A DNA stretch of 64,000 nucleotides, taken from Streptomyces sclerotialus (GTDB lineage: Bacteria; Actinomycetota; Actinomycetes; Streptomycetales; Streptomycetaceae). Shown here piece by piece: positions 8,542 through 16,559 of this stretch. The stretch spans positions 3,186,501 through 3,250,500 of the forward strand of contig NZ_JBFOHP010000002.1 of assembly GCF_040907265.1 (NCBI RefSeq), given 5' to 3'. Numbering within the stretch: position 1 is the first letter of the stretch; every line of letters starts with the position of its first letter. Under the pieces are notes generated by a model. The model saw only the letters and a program-made list of their open reading frames with translations. It was not told where the DNA came from and ran no database searches. The position numbers were made by a program, and so were the translations under genes.

Positions 8542-10137
8542 TCACCCCGCGGGCCACGGCACCTGCGGCGACCGGTAGTAGGTGATGCCCATCGCGTCCC
8601 AGCGCGGGCCCTGGGACGCGAGCCGCACCTTGTACCGGTCCCAGTCGTGCGTACGCGCGGGCGACCACCCCAGCTCCGCGATCCCCGGCAGCCGCGGGAA
8701 CGCCATGTACTCGACCTGGTCGCTCTCGGAGAGCGTCTCGGACCACAGGGGGGCCTCCACGCCGAGGACGGAGTCGGCCGGCGCGCCCGCGAGGTAGCTG
8801 CCGGGGTCCCAGTCGTAGGAGCGCCGCGTCTCCACGTACCCGGCCCAGCTCAGACCGAGTTCGGTGTCCTTGGTGTACTTCATGTCGAGGTAGGACCGGT
8901 CGGCGGGCGACAGCACCAGCTTCGTGCCCTTCTTCGCGGCGTCCGCCACCTGCGCCCGCTCGGCGGCACCGGTCGCGTCATAGCCCCAGTACTGCGCCAC
9001 CGCGCCCTCGGCCGGCGTCGCGCCGGTCAGCTGGTGCCAGCCGATCACCGTCTTGCCGTACTTCGCGACGACCGGCTGCACCTTGTCCATGAAGGTGACG
9101 TAGTCCTCGTGACTGGTGGAGTGGGCCTCGTCGCCGCCGATGTGGAGGTACGGGCCGGGGGTCATGGCCGCCAGCTCGCGGATGACGTCGTCCACGAAGT
9201 CGTACGTCACCGGCTTCGGCACGCAGAGGGAGCTGAAGCCGACCTCGGTGCCGGTGTAGAGAGGCGGCGCCACGCCGTCGCAGTTCAGCTCGGCGTACGA
9301 GGCGAGGGCCGCGTTGGTGTGGCCCGGCATGTCGATCTCGGGGACGACGGTGAGGTAGCGGCTCTGCGCGTACCGGACGATCTCCTTGTAGTCGGCCTTG
9401 GTGTAGAAGCCGCCGGGTCCGCCGCCGACCTGCGTGGAGCCGCCGTAGGTGGTGAGCCGGGGCCAGGAGTCGACGGCGATGCGCCAGCCCTGGTCGTCGG
9501 AGAGATGCAGGTGCAGCTTGTTGATCTTGTAGAGGGCGAGCTGGTCGATGTAGCGCTTGACCTTCTCCACGGAGAAGAAGTGGCGGGAGACGTCCAGCAT
9601 CGCGCTGCGGTACGCGTAGCGCGGGGTGTCGGTGATCGTTCCGGCGGCGATGACCCAGGGGCCGGGCTGCGCCGTACGCCGCTCCGCCGCCGCGGGCAGC
9701 AGCTGGCGCAGCGTCTGGACGCCGTGGAAGAGGCCGGCCGGGCGGGCCGCGCTGAGGGTGACGGCACGGCCGGTGACGGTGAGCCGGTAGCCCTCCGGGC
9801 CCACCCCCTTGGCGCCGAGCTCGAGCACGATGCCGTCGCCGCCCCCCTTGGCCGTGACGGGCAGCTTGTAACCGGTCGACGGCCGCAGCAGGTCCGCCAG
9901 GTAGCCGGCGACCCGCTTCGTCTCACCGGTGGCCCCGGGGACCCGGATGGCGGTCCGGTCCGTGAGGCGGTGTGCGCCCGGGGCCGGCCGTACCGAGACC
10001 GGGGCGGGGACCACGCGGTCCAGGGGCACGGGGTCGACGGGCCGCGCGGCGGCGGGCGCGGCGCCCGCCGTGCCCAGGCCGGCCGCGGCCACCAGGAGGA
10101 GGGAACAGAACAGCCTGTGCGGTCTCACGAGTGACAC
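8542..10137 (-). CDS. Secreted GH20 beta-N-acetylhexosaminidase
   Basis: A GH20 enzyme of about 531 residues that removes terminal GlcNAc from chitooligosaccharides. After a signal peptide (hydrophobic LFCSLLLVAAAGLGTAGAAPA) comes a GH20b domain, then the TIM barrel with KINKLHLHLSDDQGWRIAVD, VVPEIDMPGHTNAAL and the catalytic Asp-Glu pair in YLHIGGDEAHST. The C-terminal LGVEAPLWSE and FPRLPGIAELGWSP blocks are typical. I chose the GTG at 10137 because GAAGGG sits eight bases upstream; a longer reading to 10188 lacks this and would put 17 polar residues before the signal peptide. A DasR-type site upstream fits chitin/GlcNAc control. Confidence 0.92.
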   Translation of the reverse strand: MSLVRPHRLFCSLLLVAAAGLGTAGAAPAAARPVDPVPLDRVVPAPVSVRPAPGAHRLTDRTAIRVPGATGETKRVAGYLADLLRPSTGYKLPVTAKGGGDGIVLELGAKGVGPEGYRLTVTGRAVTLSAARPAGLFHGVQTLRQLLPAAAERRTAQPGPWVIAAGTITDTPRYAYRSAMLDVSRHFFSVEKVKRYIDQLALYKINKLHLHLSDDQGWRIAVDSWPRLTTYGGSTQVGGGPGGFYTKADYKEIVRYAQSRYLTVVPEIDMPGHTNAALASYAELNCDGVAPPLYTGTEVGFSSLCVPKPVTYDFVDDVIRELAAMTPGPYLHIGGDEAHSTSHEDYVTFMDKVQPVVAKYGKTVIGWHQLTGATPAEGAVAQYWGYDATGAAERAQVADAAKKGTKLVLSPADRSYLDMKYTKDTELGLSWAGYVETRRSYDWDPGSYLAGAPADSVLGVEAPLWSETLSESDQVEYMAFPRLPGIAELGWSPARTHDWDRYKVRLASQGPRWDAMGITYYRSPQVPWPAG

Positions 10138-10235
10138 GGATGATCCCTTCGGCGAGCTTCGTGCATGACATGACGTCGTGCATGGCATGGAGCAACCGAA
10201 CGCTCACCTTGCGTACCGTGCGCCACACGAAGGGT

Positions 10236-10251
10236 CAAGGTGTAGACCAAT
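10236..10251 (-). promoter_or_regulatory. DasR-type operator (dre-like) upstream of hexosaminidase
   Basis: On the reverse strand the site reads ATTGGTCTACACCTTG and matches the published dre consensus ACTGGTCTAGACCACT at 11 of 16 positions, including the GGTCTA half and the ACC of the other half. It lies about 100 bp upstream of the hexosaminidase start and between two divergent genes. DasR control of a chitin-degrading exoenzyme is what family knowledge predicts; binding itself is inferred. Confidence 0.55.
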
Positions 10252-10331
10252 ACTCAGCCACCTGAACCGCCGCTTGCCCGAAAGCGGGCAGATTTCTTGC
10301 GAAAGTGCGTCCGGCACCGCAGTATCGACGC

Positions 10332-10607
10332 GTGCTCGATCGTCGTCCGTCCCACGAGGACCTTGTGGAACACCTGGTACGCAGTACGCCGCTGCAGCGC
10401 GGCGAGGCCGTCCGGGTGATCCAGGACGTGCTCGCGTTCTTCGACGAGACGACCGAGGCGTTCGTCCGCCGCAGACACCGCGAACTGCAGGGACAGGGCC
10501 TGCGCAACGACGCGATCTTCGAGCGGATCGCCCACGAGCTGCCGCACCGCGCCGTGGCACCGCCCGAGCTCTCGATACGTCAGCTGCGCCGCCTCGTCTA
10601 CGGCTGA
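10332..10607 (+). CDS. Small conserved helical protein of unknown function
   Basis: A small protein of about 91 residues, starting VLDRRPSHEDLVEHLVRSTPL and ending IRQLRRLVYG. It is predicted mainly alpha-helical and rich in Arg and Glu, with no signal peptide or membrane segment and no motif I recognise. I prefer the GTG at 10332, but a GTG at 10305 would add nine residues; neither has a good ribosome site. It lies 45 bp upstream of glmS on the same strand and could share its transcript. Function unknown; the sequence suggests a cytoplasmic, possibly nucleic-acid-associated helical bundle, but this is weak. Confidence 0.7.
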   Translation: MLDRRPSHEDLVEHLVRSTPLQRGEAVRVIQDVLAFFDETTEAFVRRRHRELQGQGLRNDAIFERIAHELPHRAVAPPELSIRQLRRLVYG

Positions 10608-10652
10608 AGCAGCCAAGGGCACCACGAACCAACGATCAGGGAGGGTCCATTC

Positions 10653-12473
10653 ATGTGCGGAATCGTCGGATATATCGGGAAGCGTGATGTCGCTCCGCTG
10701 CTCCTGGAAGGGCTGCAGCGTCTGGAGTACCGCGGTTACGACTCCGCCGGCATCGCCCTCCACGCCTCCGGCAAGACCGGCGGGCTGAAGACCGCCAAGG
10801 CCAAGGGCCGGGTGCGGGAGCTGGAGTCGCGCCTGCCGAAGCGCTTCGCCGGTACCACCGGCATCGCGCACACCCGCTGGGCCACCCACGGCGCGCCCAA
10901 CGACGAGAACGCCCACCCGCACACCGACGCCGAGGGCAAGGTCGCGCTCGTCCACAACGGCATCATCGACAACGCCGCCGACCTGCGCGCCCGCCTCACC
11001 GCCGAGGGCGTGGAGTTCGCCTCCGAGACCGACACCGAGGTCCTCGCCCACCTGATCGGCCGCTCCGAGGCCGGCACGCTGGAGGAGAAGGTCCGCGAGG
11101 CGCTGCGGCACATCGAGGGCACGTACGGCATCGCCGTGCTGCACGCCGACTTCGCCGACCGCATCGTGGTCGCGCGCAACGGCTCCCCGGTCGTCCTGGG
11201 CATCGGCGAGAAGGAGATGTTCGTCTCCTCCGACGTGGCGGCCCTCGTCTCGCACACCCGCCAGGTCGTCACCCTCGACGACGGCGAGATGGCCACGCTC
11301 AAGGCCGACGACTACCGCACGTACACCACCGAGGGCTCGCGCACGACGTCCTCCCCGGAGACCGTCGAGTACGCCGCCGAGTCCTACGACATGGGCGCGC
11401 ACGACACGTACATGCACAAGGAGATCTCCGAGCAGGCGGACGCGGTGGACCGCGCGCTGCGCGGCCGGATCGACGACCGCTTCTCCACCGTGCACCTGGG
11501 CGGCCTCAACCTGGACGCGCGCGAGGCGCGGGGTGTCCGCCGGGTCAAGATCCTGGGCTGCGGCACCTCGTACCACGCGGGCCAGATCGGCGCGCAGATG
11601 ATCGAGGAGCTGGCGCGCATCCCCTCGGACGCCGAGCCGGCCTCCGAGTTCCGGTACCGCAACCCGGTCGTGGACCCCGACACGCTCTACGTCGCGGTCT
11701 CGCAGTCCGGTGAGACCTATGACGTGCTCGCCGCCGTCCAGGAGCTCAAGCGCAAGGGTGCGCGGGTGCTGGGCCTGGTGAACGTGGTCGGCTCGGCGAT
11801 CGCGCGGGAGACCGACGGCGGCATCTACGTGCACGCGGGTCCGGAGGTCTGCGTCGTCTCCACCAAGTGCTTCACCAACATGGTGGTCTCCTTCGCGCTG
11901 CTCGCGCTGCACCTGGGCCGCATCCGCGACCTGTCCGTGGCGGACGGCAAGCGGATCATCGACGGACTGCGCCGGCTGCCCGAGCAGATCACCGAGATCC
12001 TGGAGAACGAGGCGGAGATCAAGAAGCTCGCCGAACTGTATGCGGATGCGAAGTCGATGATGTTCATCGGCCGGGTCCGCGGCTACCCGGTGGCGCGTGA
12101 GGCCTCGCTGAAGCTCAAGGAGGTCTCCTACATCCACGCCGAGGCGTACCCGGCCTCCGAGCTCAAGCACGGCCCGCTGGCGCTCATCGAGCCGGCCATG
12201 CCGACCGTCGCGATCGTCCCCGACGACGACCTGCTGGAGAAGAACCGCGCGGCGATGGAGGAGATCAAGGCCCGCAGCGGCCGCATCCTCGCCGTCGCGC
12301 ACGCGGAGCAGGAGAAGGCGGACCACACGATCGTGGTACCGAAGAACGAGCCCGAGCTCGACCCCATCCTCATGGGCATCCCCCTCCAACTCCTCGCGTA
12401 TCACACGGCCCTGACGCTGGGCCGCGACATCGACAAGCCCCGCAACCTGGCCAAGTCGGTGACGGTGGAGTAG
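10653..12473 (+). CDS. glmS: Glutamine-fructose-6-phosphate transaminase (isomerizing)
   Basis: A 606-residue GlmS that makes glucosamine-6-phosphate from fructose-6-phosphate and glutamine, the entry to UDP-GlcNAc and peptidoglycan synthesis. It starts MCGIVGYIGKRD, so Cys2 is the Ntn-type glutaminase nucleophile after Met removal. TRWATHGAPNDENAHPH and HNGIIDN are in the glutaminase domain. Two SIS domains follow, with GCGTSYHAG and VSQSGETYDVLAAV and ELKHGPLALIEP, and the C-terminus ends DKPRNLAKSVTVE as is standard. The start has AGGGAGGG upstream. It is followed by a strong inverted repeat. Neighbouring amino-sugar genes make this a GlcNAc-related locus, though whether it is the only glmS in the genome cannot be told here. 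Confidence 0.96.
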   Translation: MCGIVGYIGKRDVAPLLLEGLQRLEYRGYDSAGIALHASGKTGGLKTAKAKGRVRELESRLPKRFAGTTGIAHTRWATHGAPNDENAHPHTDAEGKVALVHNGIIDNAADLRARLTAEGVEFASETDTEVLAHLIGRSEAGTLEEKVREALRHIEGTYGIAVLHADFADRIVVARNGSPVVLGIGEKEMFVSSDVAALVSHTRQVVTLDDGEMATLKADDYRTYTTEGSRTTSSPETVEYAAESYDMGAHDTYMHKEISEQADAVDRALRGRIDDRFSTVHLGGLNLDAREARGVRRVKILGCGTSYHAGQIGAQMIEELARIPSDAEPASEFRYRNPVVDPDTLYVAVSQSGETYDVLAAVQELKRKGARVLGLVNVVGSAIARETDGGIYVHAGPEVCVVSTKCFTNMVVSFALLALHLGRIRDLSVADGKRIIDGLRRLPEQITEILENEAEIKKLAELYADAKSMMFIGRVRGYPVAREASLKLKEVSYIHAEAYPASELKHGPLALIEPAMPTVAIVPDDDLLEKNRAAMEEIKARSGRILAVAHAEQEKADHTIVVPKNEPELDPILMGIPLQLLAYHTALTLGRDIDKPRNLAKSVTVE

Positions 12474-12483
12474 GGCGACGTGT

Positions 12484-12533
12484 GTGAGGTGGACCCCTGG
12501 TCGCGCCACCATACGAACGGGGGTCCACCTCAC
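12484..12533 (+). terminator. Terminator-like inverted repeat after glmS
   Basis: GTGAGGTGGACCCC at 12484-12497 pairs perfectly with GGGGTCCACCTCAC at 12520-12533 across a 22-nt loop. It begins about ten bases after the glmS stop codon. There is no U-run, as is common in Streptomyces terminators. Confidence 0.7.
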
Positions 12534-12770
12534 CGGTGCCGGCGTCGCCCTAACGCCGGCAGTGATGCCGCCTTCCCGGGAACCGTCACACCCGGGCGGC
12601 AGCACGCTGTGTGAAGGGTTTGTACCCCTCACAAGCGCACAACCCACCTCTACGAGTCAGTAGATTTGTCGACTACGAACGAGGTATGACAGTTCGTCAC
12701 GTCGAGGTGACCGCACGGTGTGGACGCGGGGATGAGGCCGAATACGTACGGCGATGACGGTCGCCCGCCG

Positions 12771-13292
12771 TCACGGAACGACGATCACCGGACGCTGCGC
12801 GCGACGGGCGAGCCGTCCGGCGACCGATCCGAAGATCCGCCCGACGATGCCGTGCGTGGAGCCGACCACGATGGCGTCGGCCGCGTACTCCCGGCCGACC
12901 TCCTCCAGTTCGTGGCAGATGTCACCGCCCCGCTCGACGAGGATCCAGGAGAGCTCGGAGAGGTGGTCGGCGCAGGCCAGCTCCAGCCCCAGGACCTCCG
13001 TACGGTGGTCGGGGACGTCGACGAAGACGGGCGGTTCGCAGCCCGCCCAGACGGTCGTCGGGAGCCGGTTGGCGACATGGACGATGATCAGGCCGGAGCC
13101 GGAGCGCCGGGCCATGCCGATGGCGTAGGCCAGGGCGCGCTCGCTGGAGACCGAGCCGTCGAAGCCCACCACCACACCGTGCTGGAAGGCGGGGTCGCAG
13201 GAGTGGCGTGACTGTTCCGCCGCTTGGAGGTCCGCCATCGGATCGGCGACCTGCTTGCGGTCCGCGGGTTCGGGGAATTCGTGACCGGCCAT
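12771..13292 (-). CDS. Universal stress protein (UspA family)
   Basis: A 173-residue protein with one UspA domain after a roughly 37-residue polar leader. The domain begins HGVVVGFDGSVSSERALAYAIGMARRSGSGLIIVHV and ends with the nucleotide-binding signature AIVVGSTHGIVGRIFGSVAGRLARRAQRPVIVVP (G-2x-G-9x-G-[ST]-like), so ATP binding is likely. The ATG at 13292 lacks a clear Shine-Dalgarno; an internal ATG 18 codons later is an alternative. It converges with glmS across about 300 bases and is transcribed away from the adpA side. Usp proteins act in dormancy and redox stress; the specific role is unknown. Confidence 0.9.
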   Translation of the reverse strand: MAGHEFPEPADRKQVADPMADLQAAEQSRHSCDPAFQHGVVVGFDGSVSSERALAYAIGMARRSGSGLIIVHVANRLPTTVWAGCEPPVFVDVPDHRTEVLGLELACADHLSELSWILVERGGDICHELEEVGREYAADAIVVGSTHGIVGRIFGSVAGRLARRAQRPVIVVP

Positions 13293-13714
13293 GAGTGTCT
13301 CGGCGAAGGGAGCCCTCGTACCCAGAGGCGGAGGGGAACGGCGATTGACTTGTTCGGGCAGTTGACTGAGCTGGGCGGAGAGCGGGGCGACGGCGATGGT
13401 TCAATGCCGAACAATACGGCCGGGAATCATCTTCCCAACCCCTTACCCCAAGAGTACGGCGCCACTCCTCCCCTGCCCAGAGTCTCCGTAAACGGCGCTT
13501 GTCCCTTTTGACCGGACAGCGCCCCCGAACGTTCCCCGGAGCATGCCGGAGCGTCGCGCCGTTGGCAATGGCCCGCAGCGCCTGCATACGGATGCCGGCA
13601 CTCCGGTACGGACACCCCTGCTCCGTCCGTACCTCTCGTGGTGACTCCCCGTGGCCGCCCGCGTTGTTCCAGTGGTCCGCGCGGTCGGTGCGGATCACTC
13701 GGAAGGAGCCCCCC
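13293..13714. other. Intergenic region between usp and the small membrane ORF
   Basis: About 420 bp with locally lower GC and no open frame having start signals and Streptomyces codon bias. It presumably holds the divergent promoters for the stress protein and the 101-residue protein. I see no repeat or operator that stands out. Confidence 0.5.
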
Positions 13715-14020
13715 TTGCCCGGTACGCCTCACCCGCCCGGGGACCCCGTGAGCGACGTGGTCCGCTGGGGCGCGTTCAGCTGCGCACTGGTTCCACTTGT
13801 CCTCCTCGTGTGCGGTTCGTCCCTCGCCGGGGCGGCCGGCACCGCCGCCGGTCTCGCGGCGGTCACGTGCGCCTGCCGGGCGCTGCTGCGGCAGTCCGAG
13901 CGGACCGCAGCCCGGCTGGCCGTCGAACGGGTCTCAGTGCACCGCGGACGGCACGGCAGGACGGGTCTGGGGGCGCACCGGGGCGGACGCCACGGAGGGG
14001 GGCGCACGCCGGGGGATTGA
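13715..14020 (+). CDS. Small membrane protein upstream of adpA
   Basis: A 101-residue protein starting at TTG 13715; the start is decided by the strong GGAAGGAG six bases upstream. After a short polar lead (MPGTPHPPGDPVSDVVRWG) come one or two hydrophobic stretches (FSCALVPLVLLVCGSSLAGAAGTAAGLAAVTCA), then a basic His/Arg/Gly-rich tail. I do not recognise a domain. Small membrane proteins at this position next to adpA are known in Streptomyces genomes as hypotheticals. Codon bias is weaker in the tail, so the exact C-terminus is less certain than the membrane part. Confidence 0.6.
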   Translation: MPGTPHPPGDPVSDVVRWGAFSCALVPLVLLVCGSSLAGAAGTAAGLAAVTCACRALLRQSERTAARLAVERVSVHRGRHGRTGLGAHRGGRHGGGRTPGD

Positions 14021-14389
14021 GGCGCTCCCGCGCGAGTCCGGGGGTGCCCGCACAGGTGCCCGCGACCCTTTTCAGCCAACTTCGACCCCGGTTACATCCC
14101 TTGGCAAAAGCGACCCCCAACCGGCCTTTGAACAGGACGGAAAGGACCGCACGGCGTGGTTGTGCCCTACGACGGACGGGCAGGGGCGGGAGGCGTACTT
14201 CCCACCGAGGCCCACGAGTGGAACGCTTCGTGATCGAATGCTTCGCGCCAAGTTGCCATATCGACTTACCAGCAGGTGGTGAACTTGGCACTCCATCCTC
14301 ACGGGACACAGTAGATTCGATCTTGGCAATCACGGCGGGGGAACAGTGCAGGACCGAGAGGGCGAGACGACCGAGGGGGGCTTAGTGCC
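14021..14389 (+). promoter_or_regulatory. adpA upstream/leader region
   Basis: About 370 bp upstream of adpA without a gene. TTGGCA occurs at 14285-14290 and again near 14100 and 14322, and GTTGCCA occurs near 14250. These resemble the TGGC core of the AdpA consensus (TGGCSNGWWY), and AdpA is known to repress its own gene in S. griseus. I cannot assign a -10/-35 pair with confidence. Confidence 0.45.
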
Positions 14390-15670
14390 ATGAGCCAGGA
14401 CTCCGCTGCCGTACCAGATGCCGCACGCAAGCTCGCCGCCCGACGACGCCGCGAAGTAGTCGCGGTGCTCCTCTTCAGTGGCGGCCCCATTTTCGAGAGC
14501 TCCATTCCGCTCTCGGTATTTGGCATCGACCGCCAGGACGCGGGCGTGCCGCGGTACCGGTTGCTTGTGTGCGCGGGCGAAGATGCGCCTTTGCGCACGA
14601 CCGGCGGACTGGAGCTTTCCGCTCCATACGGCCTGGAAGCGATCTCCCGGGCAGGTACCGTCGTGGTACCCGCCTGGCGTTCGATCACCCAGGCGCCACC
14701 ACCTGCCGCGCTGGACGCACTCCGGCGCGCGCACGAAGAAGGGGCCCGCATCGTCGGGCTGTGCACGGGCGCGTTCGTACTGGCGGCCGCAGGGCTGCTG
14801 GACGGCCGTCCGGCGACCACCCACTGGATGTACGCACCGACGCTCGCGAAGCGTTACCCGTCCGTCCATGTCGATCCACGCGAACTGTTCGTCGACGACG
14901 GTGACGTCCTGACGTCGGCGGGCACGGCAGCCGGTATCGACCTGTGCCTCCACATCGTGCGGACCGACCACGGCGCCGACGCGGCCAACGCGCTCGCCCG
15001 CCGGCTGGTCGTGCCGCCCCGGCGCACCGCGTCGGAGCTGGGGCACCAGCGATACCTCGACAGGTCATTACCGGAGGAGATCGGCGCCGACCCGCTCGCC
15101 GAGGTCGTCGCCTGGGCGCTGGAGCACCTCCACGAGCAGTTCGACGTGGAGACGCTCGCCGCGCGCGCTTACATGAGCCGCCGGACGTTCGACCGCCGGT
15201 TCCGCTCACTCACTGGGAGCGCTCCCCTGCAGTGGCTGATCACTCAGCGCGTACTGCAGGCGCAGCGGCTGCTGGAGACGTCGGACTACTCGGTGGACGA
15301 GGTGGCGGGCCGCTGCGGCTTCCGCTCCCCCGTCGCTCTGCGTGGTCACTTCCGGCGGCAGCTGGGGTCCTCCCCCGCGGCCTACCGGGCGGCCTACCGC
15401 GCCCGGCGGCCACAGAACGGCACCGCGGAGCCACCAGGATCCGCGGTCCGCTCGGCCGACCGGCCGGAGCGCCTGGACCGCACGGGGACCCCGGCGGCCG
15501 AGCGCTTCGGGGCCCACGCCCCGGTACCGGGTCAGGGGGGTCCACTGGGCGCCCATGAAGCGGGCAAGCCGGAGTCGGACGCGTACGCGTCCCGGCTCGG
15601 GGAGCATCCCGTGGGCCGTGCCACCGGACGCCCGGTGCTGCCCGGCCAGCGGGAGCGCCCCGTAGGGTGA
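14390..15670 (+). CDS. adpA: AdpA, AraC-family global developmental regulator
   Basis: A 426-residue regulator. The N-terminal DJ-1/PfpI-like domain (about residues 20-190; VVAVLLFSGGPIFESSIPLSV, GLCTGAFVLAAAGLLDGRPA) drives dimerisation. The C-terminal AraC DNA-binding domain (about 235-335) shows RAYMSRRTFDRRFRSLTGSAP and VAGRCGFRSPVALRGHFRRQLG. The Pro/Ala-rich tail is variable in the family. AdpA activates hundreds of genes for aerial growth and secondary metabolism. Codon 227 (15068-15070) is TTA in the linker just before the DNA-binding domain, the conserved bldA-dependent position. The orn gene begins six bases after the stop, the arrangement known across Streptomyces. Confidence 0.97.
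   Translation: MSQDSAAVPDAARKLAARRRREVVAVLLFSGGPIFESSIPLSVFGIDRQDAGVPRYRLLVCAGEDAPLRTTGGLELSAPYGLEAISRAGTVVVPAWRSITQAPPPAALDALRRAHEEGARIVGLCTGAFVLAAAGLLDGRPATTHWMYAPTLAKRYPSVHVDPRELFVDDGDVLTSAGTAAGIDLCLHIVRTDHGADAANALARRLVVPPRRTASELGHQRYLDRSLPEEIGADPLAEVVAWALEHLHEQFDVETLAARAYMSRRTFDRRFRSLTGSAPLQWLITQRVLQAQRLLETSDYSVDEVAGRCGFRSPVALRGHFRRQLGSSPAAYRAAYRARRPQNGTAEPPGSAVRSADRPERLDRTGTPAAERFGAHAPVPGQGGPLGAHEAGKPESDAYASRLGEHPVGRATGRPVLPGQRERPVG
15068..15070 (+). promoter_or_regulatory. TTA codon in adpA (bldA control point)
   Basis: The in-frame leucine codon in the segment DRSLPEEIG is TTA. In Streptomyces this rare codon needs the bldA tRNA, which becomes abundant late, so adpA translation is delayed until development. 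Frame verified from the ATG at 14390 (codon 227). Confidence 0.93.
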
Positions 15671-15675
15671 GAGCC

Positions 15676-16308
15676 ATGAACGATCGCATGGTGTGGATCG
15701 ACTGCGAGATGACGGGGCTCTCGCTGGCGAACGACGCGCTCATCGAGGTGGCCGCACTGGTCACCGACTCGGAGCTGAACATCCTCGGCGAGGGGGTGGA
15801 CATCGTCATCCGTCCCCCCGCCGAGGCCCTGGAGACCATGCCCGAGGTGGTGCGCGAGATGCACACCGCCTCGGGACTGCTCGCGGAGCTGGCCGGCGGG
15901 ACGACCCTCGCCGACGCCGAGCGGCAGGTCATGGACTACGTCAGGAGCCACGTACCGGAGCCGGGCAAGGCCCCGCTGTGCGGCAACTCCGTCGGCACCG
16001 ACCGCGGCTTCCTGCTGCGTGACATGCCGGAGCTGGAGGACTACCTCCACTACCGGATCGTCGATGTCTCGTCGGTGAAGGAGCTGGCGCGGCGCTGGTA
16101 CCCGAGGGCGTACTTCAACAGCCCGGAGAAGAACGGCAACCACCGGGCGCTCGCCGACATCCGTGAGTCGATCGCGGAGCTGCGGTACTACCGGGAGGCG
16201 GTCTTCGTGCCGCAGCCGGGGCCCGACTCCGACACCGCGAAGGCGATCGCGGCCAAGCACGTACTGCCCGCGGAGACCCCCGCGGCGCAGCGCGCGGGCG
16301 AACAGTGA
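15676..16308 (+). CDS. orn: Oligoribonuclease
   Basis: A 210-residue DEDDh 3'-5' exonuclease that degrades 2-5 nt RNAs and pGpG, so it is needed for growth and for c-di-GMP turnover. It starts MVWIDCEMTGLSLANDALIE with Exo I Asp/Glu, has a central Exo II region (LCGNSVGTDRGFLLRDMPE), and Exo III H-x(4)-D as NGNHRALADIRESIAELRYYRE, where the catalytic His and Asp sit. I start at ATG 15676 (MNDRMVWID); a GTG at 15667 overlapping the adpA stop would add three residues. The C-terminal 25 residues are a variable Ala/Pro tail. Co-transcription with adpA is likely from the five-base gap. Confidence 0.96.
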   Translation: MNDRMVWIDCEMTGLSLANDALIEVAALVTDSELNILGEGVDIVIRPPAEALETMPEVVREMHTASGLLAELAGGTTLADAERQVMDYVRSHVPEPGKAPLCGNSVGTDRGFLLRDMPELEDYLHYRIVDVSSVKELARRWYPRAYFNSPEKNGNHRALADIRESIAELRYYREAVFVPQPGPDSDTAKAIAAKHVLPAETPAAQRAGEQ

Positions 16309-16416
16309 CGTAGCTCGCTCCCGGGCAGGGGGAAAGCCGGGAGCGAGCACCCCTTCGGACCCTGTACACTTTTCTTCAGCCGGTGGGGAACAAGACACCA
16401 CACAGCACCGGTCATG

Positions 16417-16492
16417 GTGGGTATAGCTCAGCTGGTAGAGCACCTGGTTGTGGTCCAGGATGTCGCGGGTTCAAGTCCCGTTACTCACCCCA
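16417..16492 (+). tRNA. tRNA-His (GTG anticodon)
   Basis: A full cloverleaf: acceptor GTGGGTA pairs with TACTCAC, anticodon arm CTGGTTGTGGTCCAG gives anticodon GTG (His), and the T-arm GCGGGTTCAAGTCCCG is canonical. A G at 16416 provides the G-1 that marks tRNA-His, opposite C73. CCA appears encoded at 16490-16492. A strong hairpin follows immediately. Confidence 0.95.
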
Positions 16493-16497
16493 ACGGG

Positions 16498-16529
16498 AAG
16501 GCCCGGTCCGCGAAAGCGGACCGGGCCTT
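16498..16529 (+). terminator. Terminator after tRNA-His
   Basis: AAGGCCCGGTCCGC and its exact complement form a 14-bp stem closed by a GAAA tetraloop, beginning six bases after the tRNA 3' end. It probably stops the tRNA transcript and may also serve the convergent oxidoreductase gene. Confidence 0.85.
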
Positions 16530-16556
16530 CTTCGCGTCCGGGCCTTCTTCGCGTCC
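16523..16556. repeat. 17-bp tandem duplication
   Basis: GGGCCTTCTTCGCGTCC is present twice head to tail (16523-16539 and 16540-16556), overlapping the 3' arm of the preceding hairpin and ending just before the oxidoreductase stop codon. It looks like a local slippage duplication of terminator sequence. Confidence 0.85.
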
Positions 16557-16559
16557 GGC

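Noticed and set aside
10254..12647. Long minus-strand frame covering glmS
   Set aside because: Shadow of glmS; composition is dominated by Val/Gly/Leu/Asp as expected for antisense GC-rich DNA, with no known domain.
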